Shown piece by piece: positions 50,718-59,292 of a DNA stretch of 64,000 nt; the stretch's first letter is position 1, and every line of letters begins with the position of its first letter. The notes beneath the pieces were generated by a model, which was not told the DNA's origin, ran no database searches, and saw nothing but the letters and a program-made list of their open reading frames with translations. The translations under genes were made by a program, and so were the position numbers. Source of the stretch: Bog-473 sp035551835. GTDB taxonomy: Bacteria > Actinomycetota > Acidimicrobiia > Acidimicrobiales > RAAP-2. The DNA lies in assembly GCA_035551835.1 (NCBI GenBank), contig DASZMN010000095.1, forward strand, positions 1-64,000, given 5' to 3'.

Positions 50718-50802
50718 GGTGGAAACATTCTTCTCCGAATTGAGATTCAACGTCAACAGGATTGAAGGGTATGGTTTTCGCCATGAGGAAGACGGGGTCG
50801 GC

Positions 50803-51975
50803 GTGACCGGCACGAGGCCCGAGGCGGTCGACGAGTCGGTGCGGGCCGAGATCATCGACACCGTGCGCAAGTTCGTGCAGCGCGAGGTCATCCCGGTGGC
50901 GTCGGAACTGGAACACAACGACACCTTCCCCGACGAGATCGTCGCCAAGATGCGCGAGCTCGGCCTCTTCGGCATCACCATCCCCGAGGCCCACGGCGGT
51001 CTCGGCCTGGACCTGCTGACGTACGTCGGCGTCATCGAGGAGCTGTCCTATGGGTGGATGAGCCTCACCGGCATCGTGAACACCCACACCATGGCGGCCA
51101 CGCTGATCATGACGCACGGGAGCGAGGAGCAGCAGAAGCGCTTCCTTCCCACGATGGCGACCGGCGAGCGCCGGGGCTGCCTGTCGCTGTCGGAACCCGA
51201 CGCCGGGAGCGACACGCGCAACCTCTCGTGCCGGGCCCAGCCCGACGGCGAGGAGTACGTCCTCAACGGGACCAAGGCGTGGGTGACCAACGGCGAGCGG
51301 GCGGGCATCGTGGCCCTGGCCGCACGGACCGAAGAGGGGATCTCGGCGCTCATCGTCGAGAAGGAGCCGGGACCGCGCTTCGAGGGCATCTCGGTGAGCA
51401 AGAACATGAGCAAGCTCGGCTACCGCGGCGTCGAGACCGTGGAGATGGCCTACGTCGACCACCGCATCCCTGCCGCCAACCTCATCGGTGAGGCCGGGCG
51501 CGGGCTGCCCCAGATCCTCGGCGTGCTCGAGATCGGCCGCATCAACATCGCGGCACGGGCGGTCGGCGTCGCGCGGGCGGCCTTCGACGCCGCGCTGGCC
51601 TACGCGCAGGAGCGCGAGACCTTCGGCAAGCCGATCGGCGAGCACCAGGCAATCCAGCTCAAGCTGGCCGACATGGCAACCAAGCTCGAGGCGGCGCGGC
51701 TGCTCACCAGGAACGCAGCCGAGCGCAAGGCCCAGGGCCTGCGCTGTGACGTCGAGGCGGGCATGGCCAAGCTCTTCGCGAGCGAGACGGCACTCGAGCT
51801 GAGCATGGAGGCAATGCGCATCCTTGGGGGCGTCGGGTACACGACGGAGTTCCCCGTCGAGCGGCTCTACCGCGACGCGCCGTTGATGGTGATCGGCGAG
51901 GGGACCAACGAGATCCAGCGGCTGGTGATCGCGCGCGGGCTGCTGGCCCGCGCCCGCGCCGGCGCTCAGGGCTGA
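50803..51975 (+). CDS. acyl-CoA dehydrogenase, classical single-subunit type
   Basis: A 390-residue classical ACAD. L-S-E-P-D-A-G-S-D precedes V-L-N-G-T-K-A-W-V-T-N, and the C-terminal G-E-G-T-N-E-I-Q-R keeps the catalytic Glu, unlike the two-gene ACADs here. GTG 50803 is chosen because family homology begins there; upstream in-frame sequence is not protein-like. The last 10 bp overlap the convergent CaiB gene. It is divergent from the CoA ligase operon over a short AT-rich gap that includes TTCAA...TTGAA. Confidence 0.92.
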   Translation: MTGTRPEAVDESVRAEIIDTVRKFVQREVIPVASELEHNDTFPDEIVAKMRELGLFGITIPEAHGGLGLDLLTYVGVIEELSYGWMSLTGIVNTHTMAATLIMTHGSEEQQKRFLPTMATGERRGCLSLSEPDAGSDTRNLSCRAQPDGEEYVLNGTKAWVTNGERAGIVALAARTEEGISALIVEKEPGPRFEGISVSKNMSKLGYRGVETVEMAYVDHRIPAANLIGEAGRGLPQILGVLEIGRINIAARAVGVARAAFDAALAYAQERETFGKPIGEHQAIQLKLADMATKLEAARLLTRNAAERKAQGLRCDVEAGMAKLFASETALELSMEAMRILGGVGYTTEFPVERLYRDAPLMVIGEGTNEIQRLVIARGLLARARAGAQG

Positions 51976-53186
51976 GGCGCCGAGCCGCTCCGTTCGCCAG
52001 CCACCTGGGCCAACTCGGCCAGGACGGCATCGGTGTGCTCGCCCAGCTTCGGAGCCGGCGTCGACGGGCGCACCCGGGCGTCGGAGAAGCTGACCGGGCC
52101 GTTGATCGAACGCTGCCTCGTCCCGTCAGCCTCGTCACCCAGCTCGACGACACCGTCGTTGACGAGCAGTTGCGGGTCCGCCAACACCTCGGCCGGTCCC
52201 TGGGCGGGCGCCCACCACACGCCGGCCCGGTCGAGCCGCTCGGCCCAGACCTCGAGCGATTCGGTGGCGATGATCTCGTCGAGAGTGGCGATCACTTCGA
52301 CCCGGTTCTTGCGGATCGCTCGCGCGTCGGCAAAGCGCGGGTCGGCCAGCAGGTCTTCGCGGCCCAACGCGCGCAGGATGCCCTCGACGTGGCGGTCGGC
52401 CTCGAGCCCGGTGAAGAAGAGCCAGCGGCCGTCCTTCGTCCGGTAGGAATTCATGAGCGGCGTCTGGTTGGAGTGCCGGGGCTCGGCGGGTGCCACCTTG
52501 CCGAGGTTGGCCTGCAGGCTGAGATCCCAACCCAGCACGTAGCTCCCCGTCCGCAGGAGCGACACCTCGACGACGCGGCCCCGGCCGGTCAGGCGCTTCT
52601 CGAGCACCGCGGCGAGGACGCCGGCCAACGCGGCGAGCCCGCTGATGTGGTCGCCGATGCCGCCGCGCGCGTTGAGCGGGACGCCGTCGCTATTGGAGAG
52701 CTGGACGGACAAACCGGACCGGGCCCAGAACGCCCCAATGTCGTAGGCCGGCCGGTTGCGGTCCTGGCCGCGCAGCCCGTAGCCGCTGACGCTGCAGTAG
52801 ACGAGGCCCGGATGCCGTTCGACGGTGGACCCGGGCTCCAGGCCGAGGCCGTCGAGGGCGTCGGGGCGCAGGTTGGTGAGGAACACGTCGGCCGTTTCCA
52901 GGAGTTGTTCGAGGTGGGCGCGCGCGCCCTTGTCACGCAGGTCGAGCACGATGCTGCGCTTGCCGCGGTTGTCCTGCGCGAAGGCCGGGTTGGGGAAATC
53001 CTCGCCGATCCCGAGCGAGCCGAACGCGCGCCGCATGGGGTCACCCGCCGGTGGCTCCACCTTTATGACGTCGGCGCCCCAGTCGGCCAGGAGGGCCCCG
53101 GCCGACGGCGCGGCCACCCACACGCCCATCTCGACAACGCGCAGACCGGCGAGGGACGAAAGCCCCGAGGCGTCGGGCGCGCTCAT
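51966..53186 (-). CDS. CaiB/BaiF family CoA-transferase
   Basis: A 406-residue class III CoA-transferase with A-L-L-A-D-W-G-A-D-V-I-K-V-E-P-P near the N-terminus and the catalytic Asp at about residue 179 in G-G-I-G-D-H. ATG 53186 overlaps the CoA ligase stop by 4 bp, and its 3' end overlaps the convergent ACAD by 10 bp. The pairing with an ATP-dependent ligase suggests one starter activation and one CoA exchange. Confidence 0.93.
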   Translation of the reverse strand: MSAPDASGLSSLAGLRVVEMGVWVAAPSAGALLADWGADVIKVEPPAGDPMRRAFGSLGIGEDFPNPAFAQDNRGKRSIVLDLRDKGARAHLEQLLETADVFLTNLRPDALDGLGLEPGSTVERHPGLVYCSVSGYGLRGQDRNRPAYDIGAFWARSGLSVQLSNSDGVPLNARGGIGDHISGLAALAGVLAAVLEKRLTGRGRVVEVSLLRTGSYVLGWDLSLQANLGKVAPAEPRHSNQTPLMNSYRTKDGRWLFFTGLEADRHVEGILRALGREDLLADPRFADARAIRKNRVEVIATLDEIIATESLEVWAERLDRAGVWWAPAQGPAEVLADPQLLVNDGVVELGDEADGTRQRSINGPVSFSDARVRPSTPAPKLGEHTDAVLAELAQVAGERSGSAPQP

Positions 53187-54784
53187 GCGGCGCCTCCCGC
53201 GGTGGCGGCCCGTGCGCGCAGGGACTCCTTCATCACCTTGCCGGTGGCGGTGAGCGGGAGCTCGTCCACGATCTCGACGCAACGCGGCACCTTGTAGTTC
53301 GCCATCTGGTCGCGGCTCCACTCGATGATCTCGGCGCCGGTCACCGGCTCCGAGGTCACCACGAAGGCCATGCCCACCTCGCCGAGGCGATGGTCGGGGA
53401 TGCCGATCACCGCGGCCTGCCGGATGGCGGGGTGACGGAGGAGCGCGTTCTCGATCTCGGCCGGGTAGGCGTTGAAGCCGCCCACGATGAACATGTCCTT
53501 GACCCGCCCGACGATATGCAGCCGGCCCGCGTCGTCGATCACCCCGAGGTCCCCCGTGCGCAGCCACCCGTCAGGTGAGAGGACCTGGGCCGTCGCTTCG
53601 GGGTCGTCGAGGTAGCCCGCCATCACGCTGCCGCCTCGGAGCAGCACCTCGCCCGCCTCCCCGGCCACAGCGTCACGGTCGCCCTCGGACACCACGCGCA
53701 GTTCGAAGCCGGGCCGAGGCCGCCCCACCGTGGTGGCGATGGCCTCGGGGTCGTCGCCGTCTTCGGTGGCGCACGCAGTGCCGCCCTCGGTCAGCCCGTA
53801 TCCGGTGACGATCTTGGAGAAGGGGAGCTCGTGATGGACGCGGCGGATCAGCTCGACGGGGATCTCGGCCGCGCCGGTCACGGCGACACGCAGGCTGGAG
53901 AGGTCGCGACCGCCTCGCTCGGGGTGGTCGAGGATGGCCTGGTAGATCGTGGGCGCGCCGGGCAGGACGGTGACGTGCTCAGCCTCCACCCGGGAGAGCA
54001 CGGCATCGACGTCGAAGACGGCCTCGGGCAGCATCGTCGCTCCGGCCACGACGCTGGCCAGGATGCCCGCCTTCAGGCCGAACATGTGGAAGTACGGGTT
54101 CACCTGGAGGTAGACGTCACCGGCGCGCAGGCCGGTCATGGTCACCCAGTCGCTCGCGACGGTCAGCGTGCGGCCGTGGGTCATGACGACGCCCTTGGGC
54201 ACCCCGGTCGTCCCCGAGGTGAACAAGATGTCCGAGGGGTCGTCGGGCCCCAGGGCGGCGCTGCGGTTTTGCACTTCGTTCAGGGCCGCGGGTGTGACGC
54301 GAGCAAGGAACCGGTCCCAGCCCAGGGCGCCGCCCGCGGCGTGACCCCGGACGACGACGACCGTCTCGAGACCCGGGAGCGGGACGCCGGCCGCGTCGAG
54401 CAGGGCCAGGTAGTCCGTGCCGAGGAAGTCGGTGACGGCCACGAGCAACCGGGCCCCGCTGCGGGCCAGGATGTCGGCCGCCTCGTGACCCTTGAACCGG
54501 GTGTTCACGGGCACGAGCACCGCACCGGCCGCGAAGATGCCGAGGACGGCCACCACCCACTCCGCGCAGTTGCAGCACCAGATGGCGACCCGGTCCCCGG
54601 GGGCCACGCCGGACTCGACAAGGGCTGCTGCGAAGTGACGCGCCGCGGCGGCAAGCTCGGCGTAGGACATTGTGGTCGGGCCGTCGTGCACGGCGACCCG
54701 CTCGCCATGGCGCGCCTCGGTCGCCGCAACCAGCGCGGGGATGGAGGGCCATGCGGGCCGGGCGGGCCGGGTGAGCTCGGTCAC
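53183..54784 (-). CDS. acyl-CoA synthetase (AMP-binding, FadD-like)
   Basis: A 533-residue ANL ligase: L-F-T-S-G-T-T-G-V-P-K-G (A3), G-Y-G-L-T-E-G (A5), L-R-T-G-D-L-G (A7), and T-A-T-G-K-V-M-K (A10 Lys). GTG 54784 is preferred because a 14-bp palindrome lies directly upstream; extension to an upstream ATG would include it. It is translationally coupled to CaiB downstream and divergent from the P450 gene. Confidence 0.93.
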   Translation of the reverse strand: MTELTRPARPAWPSIPALVAATEARHGERVAVHDGPTTMSYAELAAAARHFAAALVESGVAPGDRVAIWCCNCAEWVVAVLGIFAAGAVLVPVNTRFKGHEAADILARSGARLLVAVTDFLGTDYLALLDAAGVPLPGLETVVVVRGHAAGGALGWDRFLARVTPAALNEVQNRSAALGPDDPSDILFTSGTTGVPKGVVMTHGRTLTVASDWVTMTGLRAGDVYLQVNPYFHMFGLKAGILASVVAGATMLPEAVFDVDAVLSRVEAEHVTVLPGAPTIYQAILDHPERGGRDLSSLRVAVTGAAEIPVELIRRVHHELPFSKIVTGYGLTEGGTACATEDGDDPEAIATTVGRPRPGFELRVVSEGDRDAVAGEAGEVLLRGGSVMAGYLDDPEATAQVLSPDGWLRTGDLGVIDDAGRLHIVGRVKDMFIVGGFNAYPAEIENALLRHPAIRQAAVIGIPDHRLGEVGMAFVVTSEPVTGAEIIEWSRDQMANYKVPRCVEIVDELPLTATGKVMKESLRARAATAGGAA

Positions 54785-54796
54785 TCGGCACCGGCG

Positions 54797-54810
54797 GGCA
54801 GACGTCTGCC
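54797..54810. promoter_or_regulatory. 14-bp perfect palindrome between ligase and P450 genes
   Basis: GGCAGACGTCTGCC is a perfect palindrome 12 bp before the ligase start and about 110 bp before the P450 start. It is a good candidate operator for the minus-strand ligase/CaiB unit and possibly the divergent P450. The remaining gap is AT-richer near 54838-54852 (AATAATGTTAC), a likely P450 promoter zone. Confidence 0.5.
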
Positions 54811-54917
54811 GAGGTTTGAGAATGATCCTCTTTCCACGCAATAATGTTACTTTCAGTCGGCGTCCTCACACGAGCGCCGCTGCGGCGGCTCGCTCGCCGC
54901 GCCGGGAGGGAGACGAA

Positions 54918-56117
54918 ATGGCCACCACCGCGCCCGCGCCGTACTACGACCCCTACGACTTCGAGATCGACGCCGACCCGTACCCGGTGTGGAAGCGGCT
55001 GCGCGACGAGGCGCCGCTCTACTTCAACCAGAAGTACGACTTCTACGCCGTCAGCCGTTACGCCGACGTCGAGCGGTGCTTCGTCGACTGGGAGACGTAC
55101 AGCTCGGCCAGGGGCTCGGTGATCGAGATCATCAAGGCCGAGATCGAGCTACCGCCCGGCATGTTCATCTTCGAGGACCCGCCGGACCACGACCTGTACC
55201 GCGGGCTCCTCAGCCGTGTCTTCACCCCCAAGCGCATGGCCGCCATCGAGCCGCAGGTCCGGGCCTATGCGGCGAGAAGACTGGATCCACTCGTCGGCCG
55301 GGGTGGCTTCGACTTCATCGCCGACCTCGGCACGGAGATCCCCATGCGCACCATCGGCATGCTGCTCGGGATACCCGAGGAGGACCAGCAGGCGCTCCGG
55401 GACCAGATCGACGACGGCCTGCGGCTGGACGAGGGCGACATGCCCGTGCCGTCGGTCGCCACGGTGGACCTCGGCACCTCCGAGTACGCCGCCTACATCG
55501 ACTGGCGGGCCGAACACCCCTCCGACGACCTGATGACGGAGCTGTTGACCTCCGAGTTCACCGACCGCGACGGCACGGTGCGGACGTTGACCCGTGACGA
55601 GATCCTCGGCTACATCACCCTCCTGGCTGGTGCGGGCAACGAGACGACGACGCGGCTCATCGGCTGGGCCGGCAAGCTGCTGGCCGAGTACCCCGACCAA
55701 CGCCGGGCGATGGCGGAGGAGCAGGAGCTCATTCCCAATGCCATCGAAGAGATCCTTCGCTTCGAGCCACCTTCACCCGTGCAGGCCCGGTTCGTGACGA
55801 AGGACGTCGAGCACCACGGTCAGGCCGTGCCCGCCGGCAGCGTCATGGTGCTGCTCAACGCGTCGGCCAACCGCGACGAGCGGCAGTACGACAACCCGGA
55901 CCGCCTCGACATCGGGCGCAAGGTCCAGCGGCACATGAGCTTCGGGTACGGCCTGCACTTCTGCCTCGGCGCGCATCTCGCCCGACTCGAGGCGCGCATC
56001 GCGCTCGAAGAGGTTCTCCGGCGGTTCCCCGAATGGGAAGTCGACCTCGACAACGCCGTGCAGGCCCGGACCTCGACCGTCCGCGGCTGGGAAAAGCTTC
56101 CGGTCTTGACGCCGTGA
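54918..56117 (+). CDS. cytochrome P450, paralogue of 4412-5611
   Basis: A 399-residue class I P450 with I-helix A-G-A-G-N-E-T-T, E-x-x-R in E-E-I-L-R, and heme loop F-G-Y-G-L-H-F-C-L-G (Cys near 349). Length, D-P-Y-D-F-E-I-D-A-D-P-Y-P-V-W-K N-terminus and A-R-T-S-T-V-R-G-W-E C-terminus are shared with the P450 at 4412-5611. GGGAGGGAGA precedes ATG 54918. It is followed 42 bp later by a crotonase gene. Confidence 0.95.
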   Translation: MATTAPAPYYDPYDFEIDADPYPVWKRLRDEAPLYFNQKYDFYAVSRYADVERCFVDWETYSSARGSVIEIIKAEIELPPGMFIFEDPPDHDLYRGLLSRVFTPKRMAAIEPQVRAYAARRLDPLVGRGGFDFIADLGTEIPMRTIGMLLGIPEEDQQALRDQIDDGLRLDEGDMPVPSVATVDLGTSEYAAYIDWRAEHPSDDLMTELLTSEFTDRDGTVRTLTRDEILGYITLLAGAGNETTTRLIGWAGKLLAEYPDQRRAMAEEQELIPNAIEEILRFEPPSPVQARFVTKDVEHHGQAVPAGSVMVLLNASANRDERQYDNPDRLDIGRKVQRHMSFGYGLHFCLGAHLARLEARIALEEVLRRFPEWEVDLDNAVQARTSTVRGWEKLPVLTP

Positions 56118-56159
56118 CGCGTGACAACGATCGGCGTTCGACGTCGCTGAGGCGGGCGC

Positions 56160-56912
56160 GTGCCTGACGCCGTCCTCACAACCCGCGCCGACGGGATCCT
56201 GGTCATCACGCTCAACCGACCCAAAGTCAGGAACGCGATCAACTCGGACCTTTCACTCGGCGTCCTCGACGCCCTCGACGAGCTCGACACCGACGGCGGC
56301 CTCCGCGTCGGCGTGCTCACCGGCACGGGTGGGTTCTTCTGCGCTGGGCTCGACCTGAAGGCATTCGCGGTCGACGGGGTGCCGCAGAAGATCGACGACG
56401 TCTTCCGCAACCGCTGCCGCAAACCGCTGGTCGCGGCCATCGAGGGCGTGGCGCTGGGTGGCGGCCTCGAGATGGCGCTCGTCGCCGACCTCCTCGTCGC
56501 GGCGCGCGACGCCCGGTTCGGCTCGCCCGAGGTCAAGTTCGGCCTCTTCCCCGGTGGCGGTGCCTTGCTCCGGCTGCCCCGGCAGATGCCCGAGACGATC
56601 GTGACCGAGATGACCCTCACGGGCGAACCGATCTCGGCGCAGCGCGCGTTCGATCACGGTCTCTTGACGCGCCTGTGCGAGCCGGGGGACGCGCTCGACG
56701 AGGCGCTCGAGCTGGCTGCGAGCGTCGCCCGCAACGCGCCACTGGGTGTCGAGGCCGCGAAGCGACTCCTGCGAATGGCGCCGGGACGGACCGAAGAGGA
56801 GCTCTGGGCCGAACAGCGCAAGCTGGTCGACTCGGTCTTCCACTCCGCCGACGCGCAGGAGGGGGCGCGCTCGTTCACCGAGAAACGACCGCCCCGCTGG
56901 ACGGGACACTGA
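56160..56912 (+). CDS. enoyl-CoA hydratase (crotonase family)
   Basis: A 250-residue crotonase. G-G-F-F-C-A-G-L-D-L and E-G-V-A-L-G-G-G-L-E form the oxyanion hole, and both expected Glu residues (G-G-L-E and S-P-E-V-K-F-G-L-F) are present, unlike the crotonase at 46242. The GTG start lacks a strong ribosome site. True enoyl-CoA hydratase activity is plausible. Confidence 0.92.
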   Translation: MPDAVLTTRADGILVITLNRPKVRNAINSDLSLGVLDALDELDTDGGLRVGVLTGTGGFFCAGLDLKAFAVDGVPQKIDDVFRNRCRKPLVAAIEGVALGGGLEMALVADLLVAARDARFGSPEVKFGLFPGGGALLRLPRQMPETIVTEMTLTGEPISAQRAFDHGLLTRLCEPGDALDEALELAASVARNAPLGVEAAKRLLRMAPGRTEEELWAEQRKLVDSVFHSADAQEGARSFTEKRPPRWTGH

Positions 56913-56943
56913 CGAACCGACCGGTCCCGGGTCGCGGCCGGCG

Positions 56944-56967
56944 GGTCAGCCGGTCAGCCGGTCAGCC
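56944..56967. repeat. three tandem copies of GGTCAGCC
   Basis: An 8-bp unit is repeated three times without change; the third copy contains the reductase stop codon (56962-56964). It is probably slippage at a GC-rich 3' end. Confidence 0.85.
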
Positions 56968-57480
56968 GGGCGGGCGCACCGCGGCACGCAGCGGCCCGCT
57001 TGCCTGGGCGAGCCACGCGCCGATGACGTCGTCGAGCGCCTCGAACTGGTCCTCGGTGACGTAGAGACCACGTGCCGGCAGGGTCGCGCCGAGCTCGACC
57101 AGGACCGGCCGGAGATGCACCTCGACGGCGAGCGCGTGCTGCGTCCCCGCACCCACCATGACCGGCACGACGGCGACCCCGGACAGGTCCGTCGTGCTGA
57201 ACCAGTCGAGGAAGGACTTCAAGAGCCCCGTGTAACTCGCCTTGTAGGTCGGCGAGGCGACGACGGCAAGCGTGCAGCCCCGGACGGCGTCCACGGCGCC
57301 GCGGACCTCGGCCGACGAGGGGTCGAAGAGACGCGGCCCGAGGTCGGCCAGGTCGATGGTCGTCCGCTCGGCCTCCGCCAGGCCGCTGGCTCTCGCCGCC
57401 GCGTCGGCGACGGCCTCGGCGACGGCCAGCGTGCGCGAACGGGGCCTGGGGTTCCCGACGACGATGCCGACCGTGCTCAT
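56962..57480 (-). CDS. NADPH-dependent FMN reductase
   Basis: A 172-residue flavodoxin-like reductase: G-N-P-R-P-R-S-R-T near the N-terminus (FMN phosphate loop) and S-P-T-Y-K-A-S-Y-T-G-L-L-K-S-F-L-D, the hallmark of the NADPH-FMN reductase (SsuE/MsuE-like) group. It could supply FMNH2 to the LLM monooxygenase at 44148-45503, which lacks a reductase nearby. It shares its strand with the DapB-like gene upstream (64-bp gap). Confidence 0.9.
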   Translation of the reverse strand: MSTVGIVVGNPRPRSRTLAVAEAVADAAARASGLAEAERTTIDLADLGPRLFDPSSAEVRGAVDAVRGCTLAVVASPTYKASYTGLLKSFLDWFSTTDLSGVAVVPVMVGAGTQHALAVEVHLRPVLVELGATLPARGLYVTEDQFEALDDVIGAWLAQASGPLRAAVRPPG

Positions 57481-57544
57481 GGGACGGGTCTGCGTAGTCG
57501 CCGTTGTCCGGGGGACCGCGCTCGGGCCGCGCAGCTGATGGGTC

Positions 57545-58585
57545 TCACCGCAGGATCGGGATGATCTGGGGCAACTCGGCGCTGGTCCGGATGCCCGGGT
57601 CGGCGGCGCAGACGTAGGGCACGGCGTTCACGGGCCGGTGGGCCGTGAGCCCGGGCGACGTGGCCGCCCACTCCTCGGGCGGCACCGGGAAGTGGATGTC
57701 GACGTCCAACGGCGTGTCGCCGTCGACCATCACGCGCCATCCCGTGGCGCGGAGGTCCCAGTCCGGGTCGACGTCGGTGGTCAGGTACCAGTTGGCGCTG
57801 AAGCACAGGAGCGGTCGGTCACCGCGGATCCCGGTCACCTCCAGGCGCTGGGCGGCGATCGTTCCGGCCTCGACCCGGCCGGCCGCGATCTCGGTCGTCT
57901 GGCGGGCGACCGCCACCTGGCCCTTCGCCACCACTTGGTCGAGCGGGAGGGAGAGGGCGTCGGCGACGACACCCATCGACCCCGCGAAGGACGCGCCACC
58001 GTGGGCCTCGACGCCCCGCGGGTCGAAGTGCGACGGATCCCGCCCGAAACCCATGAGGTCGAAGATCATCTCGGGCGAGTCGCGCGACGACATGTCGGCG
58101 AACTCCTCGATCACGAGCCGATCGAGGCGGCGCTGCATCGAGAGCAGTGCGAACGGCAGAGCCTCGGTGATGAACCCCGGGCTCGACCCCGTGCTGAAGA
58201 GGGTCGAACCGCCGCGAGCACAGGCGTCGTCGAGGCGAGCCCGCATGGCGGGGTCCAGGCCGGCCGGCCGGTGGAACTCACTGCGCGTCGACACGACGTT
58301 CGCACCCGACTCGAGCAGACGGCAGATGGCGTCCACGTCGACCCGGTCGCCCATAGAGAGGACGCAGTCCGGACGCAGGGCAATGATCTCCTCGATGTCA
58401 CGGGTCGCGAGCACGCCCGTCTGCGGCAGCCCGCACAGCTCTCCGGCGTCCCTGCCCGCCTTCGACTCCGAGTAGACGTAAAGGCCGACCAGATCGAGGT
58501 CGGGGTGCTCGATCACCGCCCGCAACGAGCGCAGGCCGATGTTGCCGGTCGCCCACTGCACGACCCGATAGGGAGCACTGCTCAT
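57545..58585 (-). CDS. DapB-like NAD(P)-binding dehydrogenase
   Basis: A 346-residue protein with an N-terminal Rossmann fold (Q-W-A-T-G-N-I-G) related to dihydrodipicolinate reductase and diaminopimelate dehydrogenase, as in the actinobacterial amine-dehydrogenase-like family. The G-S-S-P-G-F motif lies mid-protein. It is not the housekeeping DapB (about 250 residues). Its physiological substrate is unknown; its place beside an FMN reductase suggests an accessory redox role. Confidence 0.83.
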   Translation of the reverse strand: MSSAPYRVVQWATGNIGLRSLRAVIEHPDLDLVGLYVYSESKAGRDAGELCGLPQTGVLATRDIEEIIALRPDCVLSMGDRVDVDAICRLLESGANVVSTRSEFHRPAGLDPAMRARLDDACARGGSTLFSTGSSPGFITEALPFALLSMQRRLDRLVIEEFADMSSRDSPEMIFDLMGFGRDPSHFDPRGVEAHGGASFAGSMGVVADALSLPLDQVVAKGQVAVARQTTEIAAGRVEAGTIAAQRLEVTGIRGDRPLLCFSANWYLTTDVDPDWDLRATGWRVMVDGDTPLDVDIHFPVPPEEWAATSPGLTAHRPVNAVPYVCAADPGIRTSAELPQIIPILR

Positions 58586-58707
58586 GGTGACGCTTCCCTC
58601 CTGACCCTCGGGTGGGCCCGACGCCCGACGCTATTGGATCCCCGCCGGCCGCCGCGCTGGTCCCAATGGCGTCAGATGGAGCCCGGTGGAACAATGCGGC
58701 TCCGTCC

Positions 58708-59292
58708 ATGTCGACTCCCCCGTCGCCCCGCCTCGCCCCCCTCCCCTTCTCCGGGTGGGACGAGGAGACCCGCGCCACGCTGCTGTCGCACCTGCGCCGG
58801 CCCGAGCTCTATCTGTCCGGGTCGCCCGACGCGCCACCCATGCCGATCGTCCTCGAGCTGTTCGCGCACCACGTCCCGCTGAGCGAGACCTTCTTGTCCT
58901 TCACCGACGTGATGGCGAGCGAACAGTCGACGTTGGAACCGAGAATCCGGGAGCTGGCCATCCTCCGGGTCGCCTGGCGCACCAGGTCGGGCTACGAGTG
59001 GACCCAACACCGCCGCATGGGTGGCGACGAGGGCCTCACGGAAGCGCAGCTCACGGCCGTACCGGAGGGACCCGGCTCGACCGTGTGGAGCGCGCCGGAA
59101 CGGGCGGTCGTTTCGGCGGCGGACGAGATGATCGACCACTTCGCCGTTGCCGACGAGACCTGGGATGTCCTCACCGCCTCGTTCGAACCGGCGTCGCTGT
59201 TCGAGTTGCTCTTCGTGATCGGCGGCTACCTCTGCCTGGCCTCCGTCCTCAACAGCATCGGCCTGCGCGGCGACGAGCCGGAGACGCCGTGA
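58708..59292 (+). CDS. carboxymuconolactone decarboxylase (CMD) family protein
   Basis: A 194-residue CMD-fold protein: P-R-I-R-E-L-A-I-L-R-V-A-W-R-T-R-S-G-Y-E-W and Q-H-R-R-M-G are the family core. The redox Cys pair of AhpD is replaced (no C-x-x-C). ATG 58708 is chosen; ATG 58666 is possible. It starts a three-gene operon in which each gene overlaps the next by 4 bp. Confidence 0.88.
   Translation: MSTPPSPRLAPLPFSGWDEETRATLLSHLRRPELYLSGSPDAPPMPIVLELFAHHVPLSETFLSFTDVMASEQSTLEPRIRELAILRVAWRTRSGYEWTQHRRMGGDEGLTEAQLTAVPEGPGSTVWSAPERAVVSAADEMIDHFAVADETWDVLTASFEPASLFELLFVIGGYLCLASVLNSIGLRGDEPETP

Noticed and set aside
57545..58585. Housekeeping dapB (lysine biosynthesis)
   Set aside because: It is about 100 residues too long, is not near lysine genes and resembles the amine-dehydrogenase-like branch.
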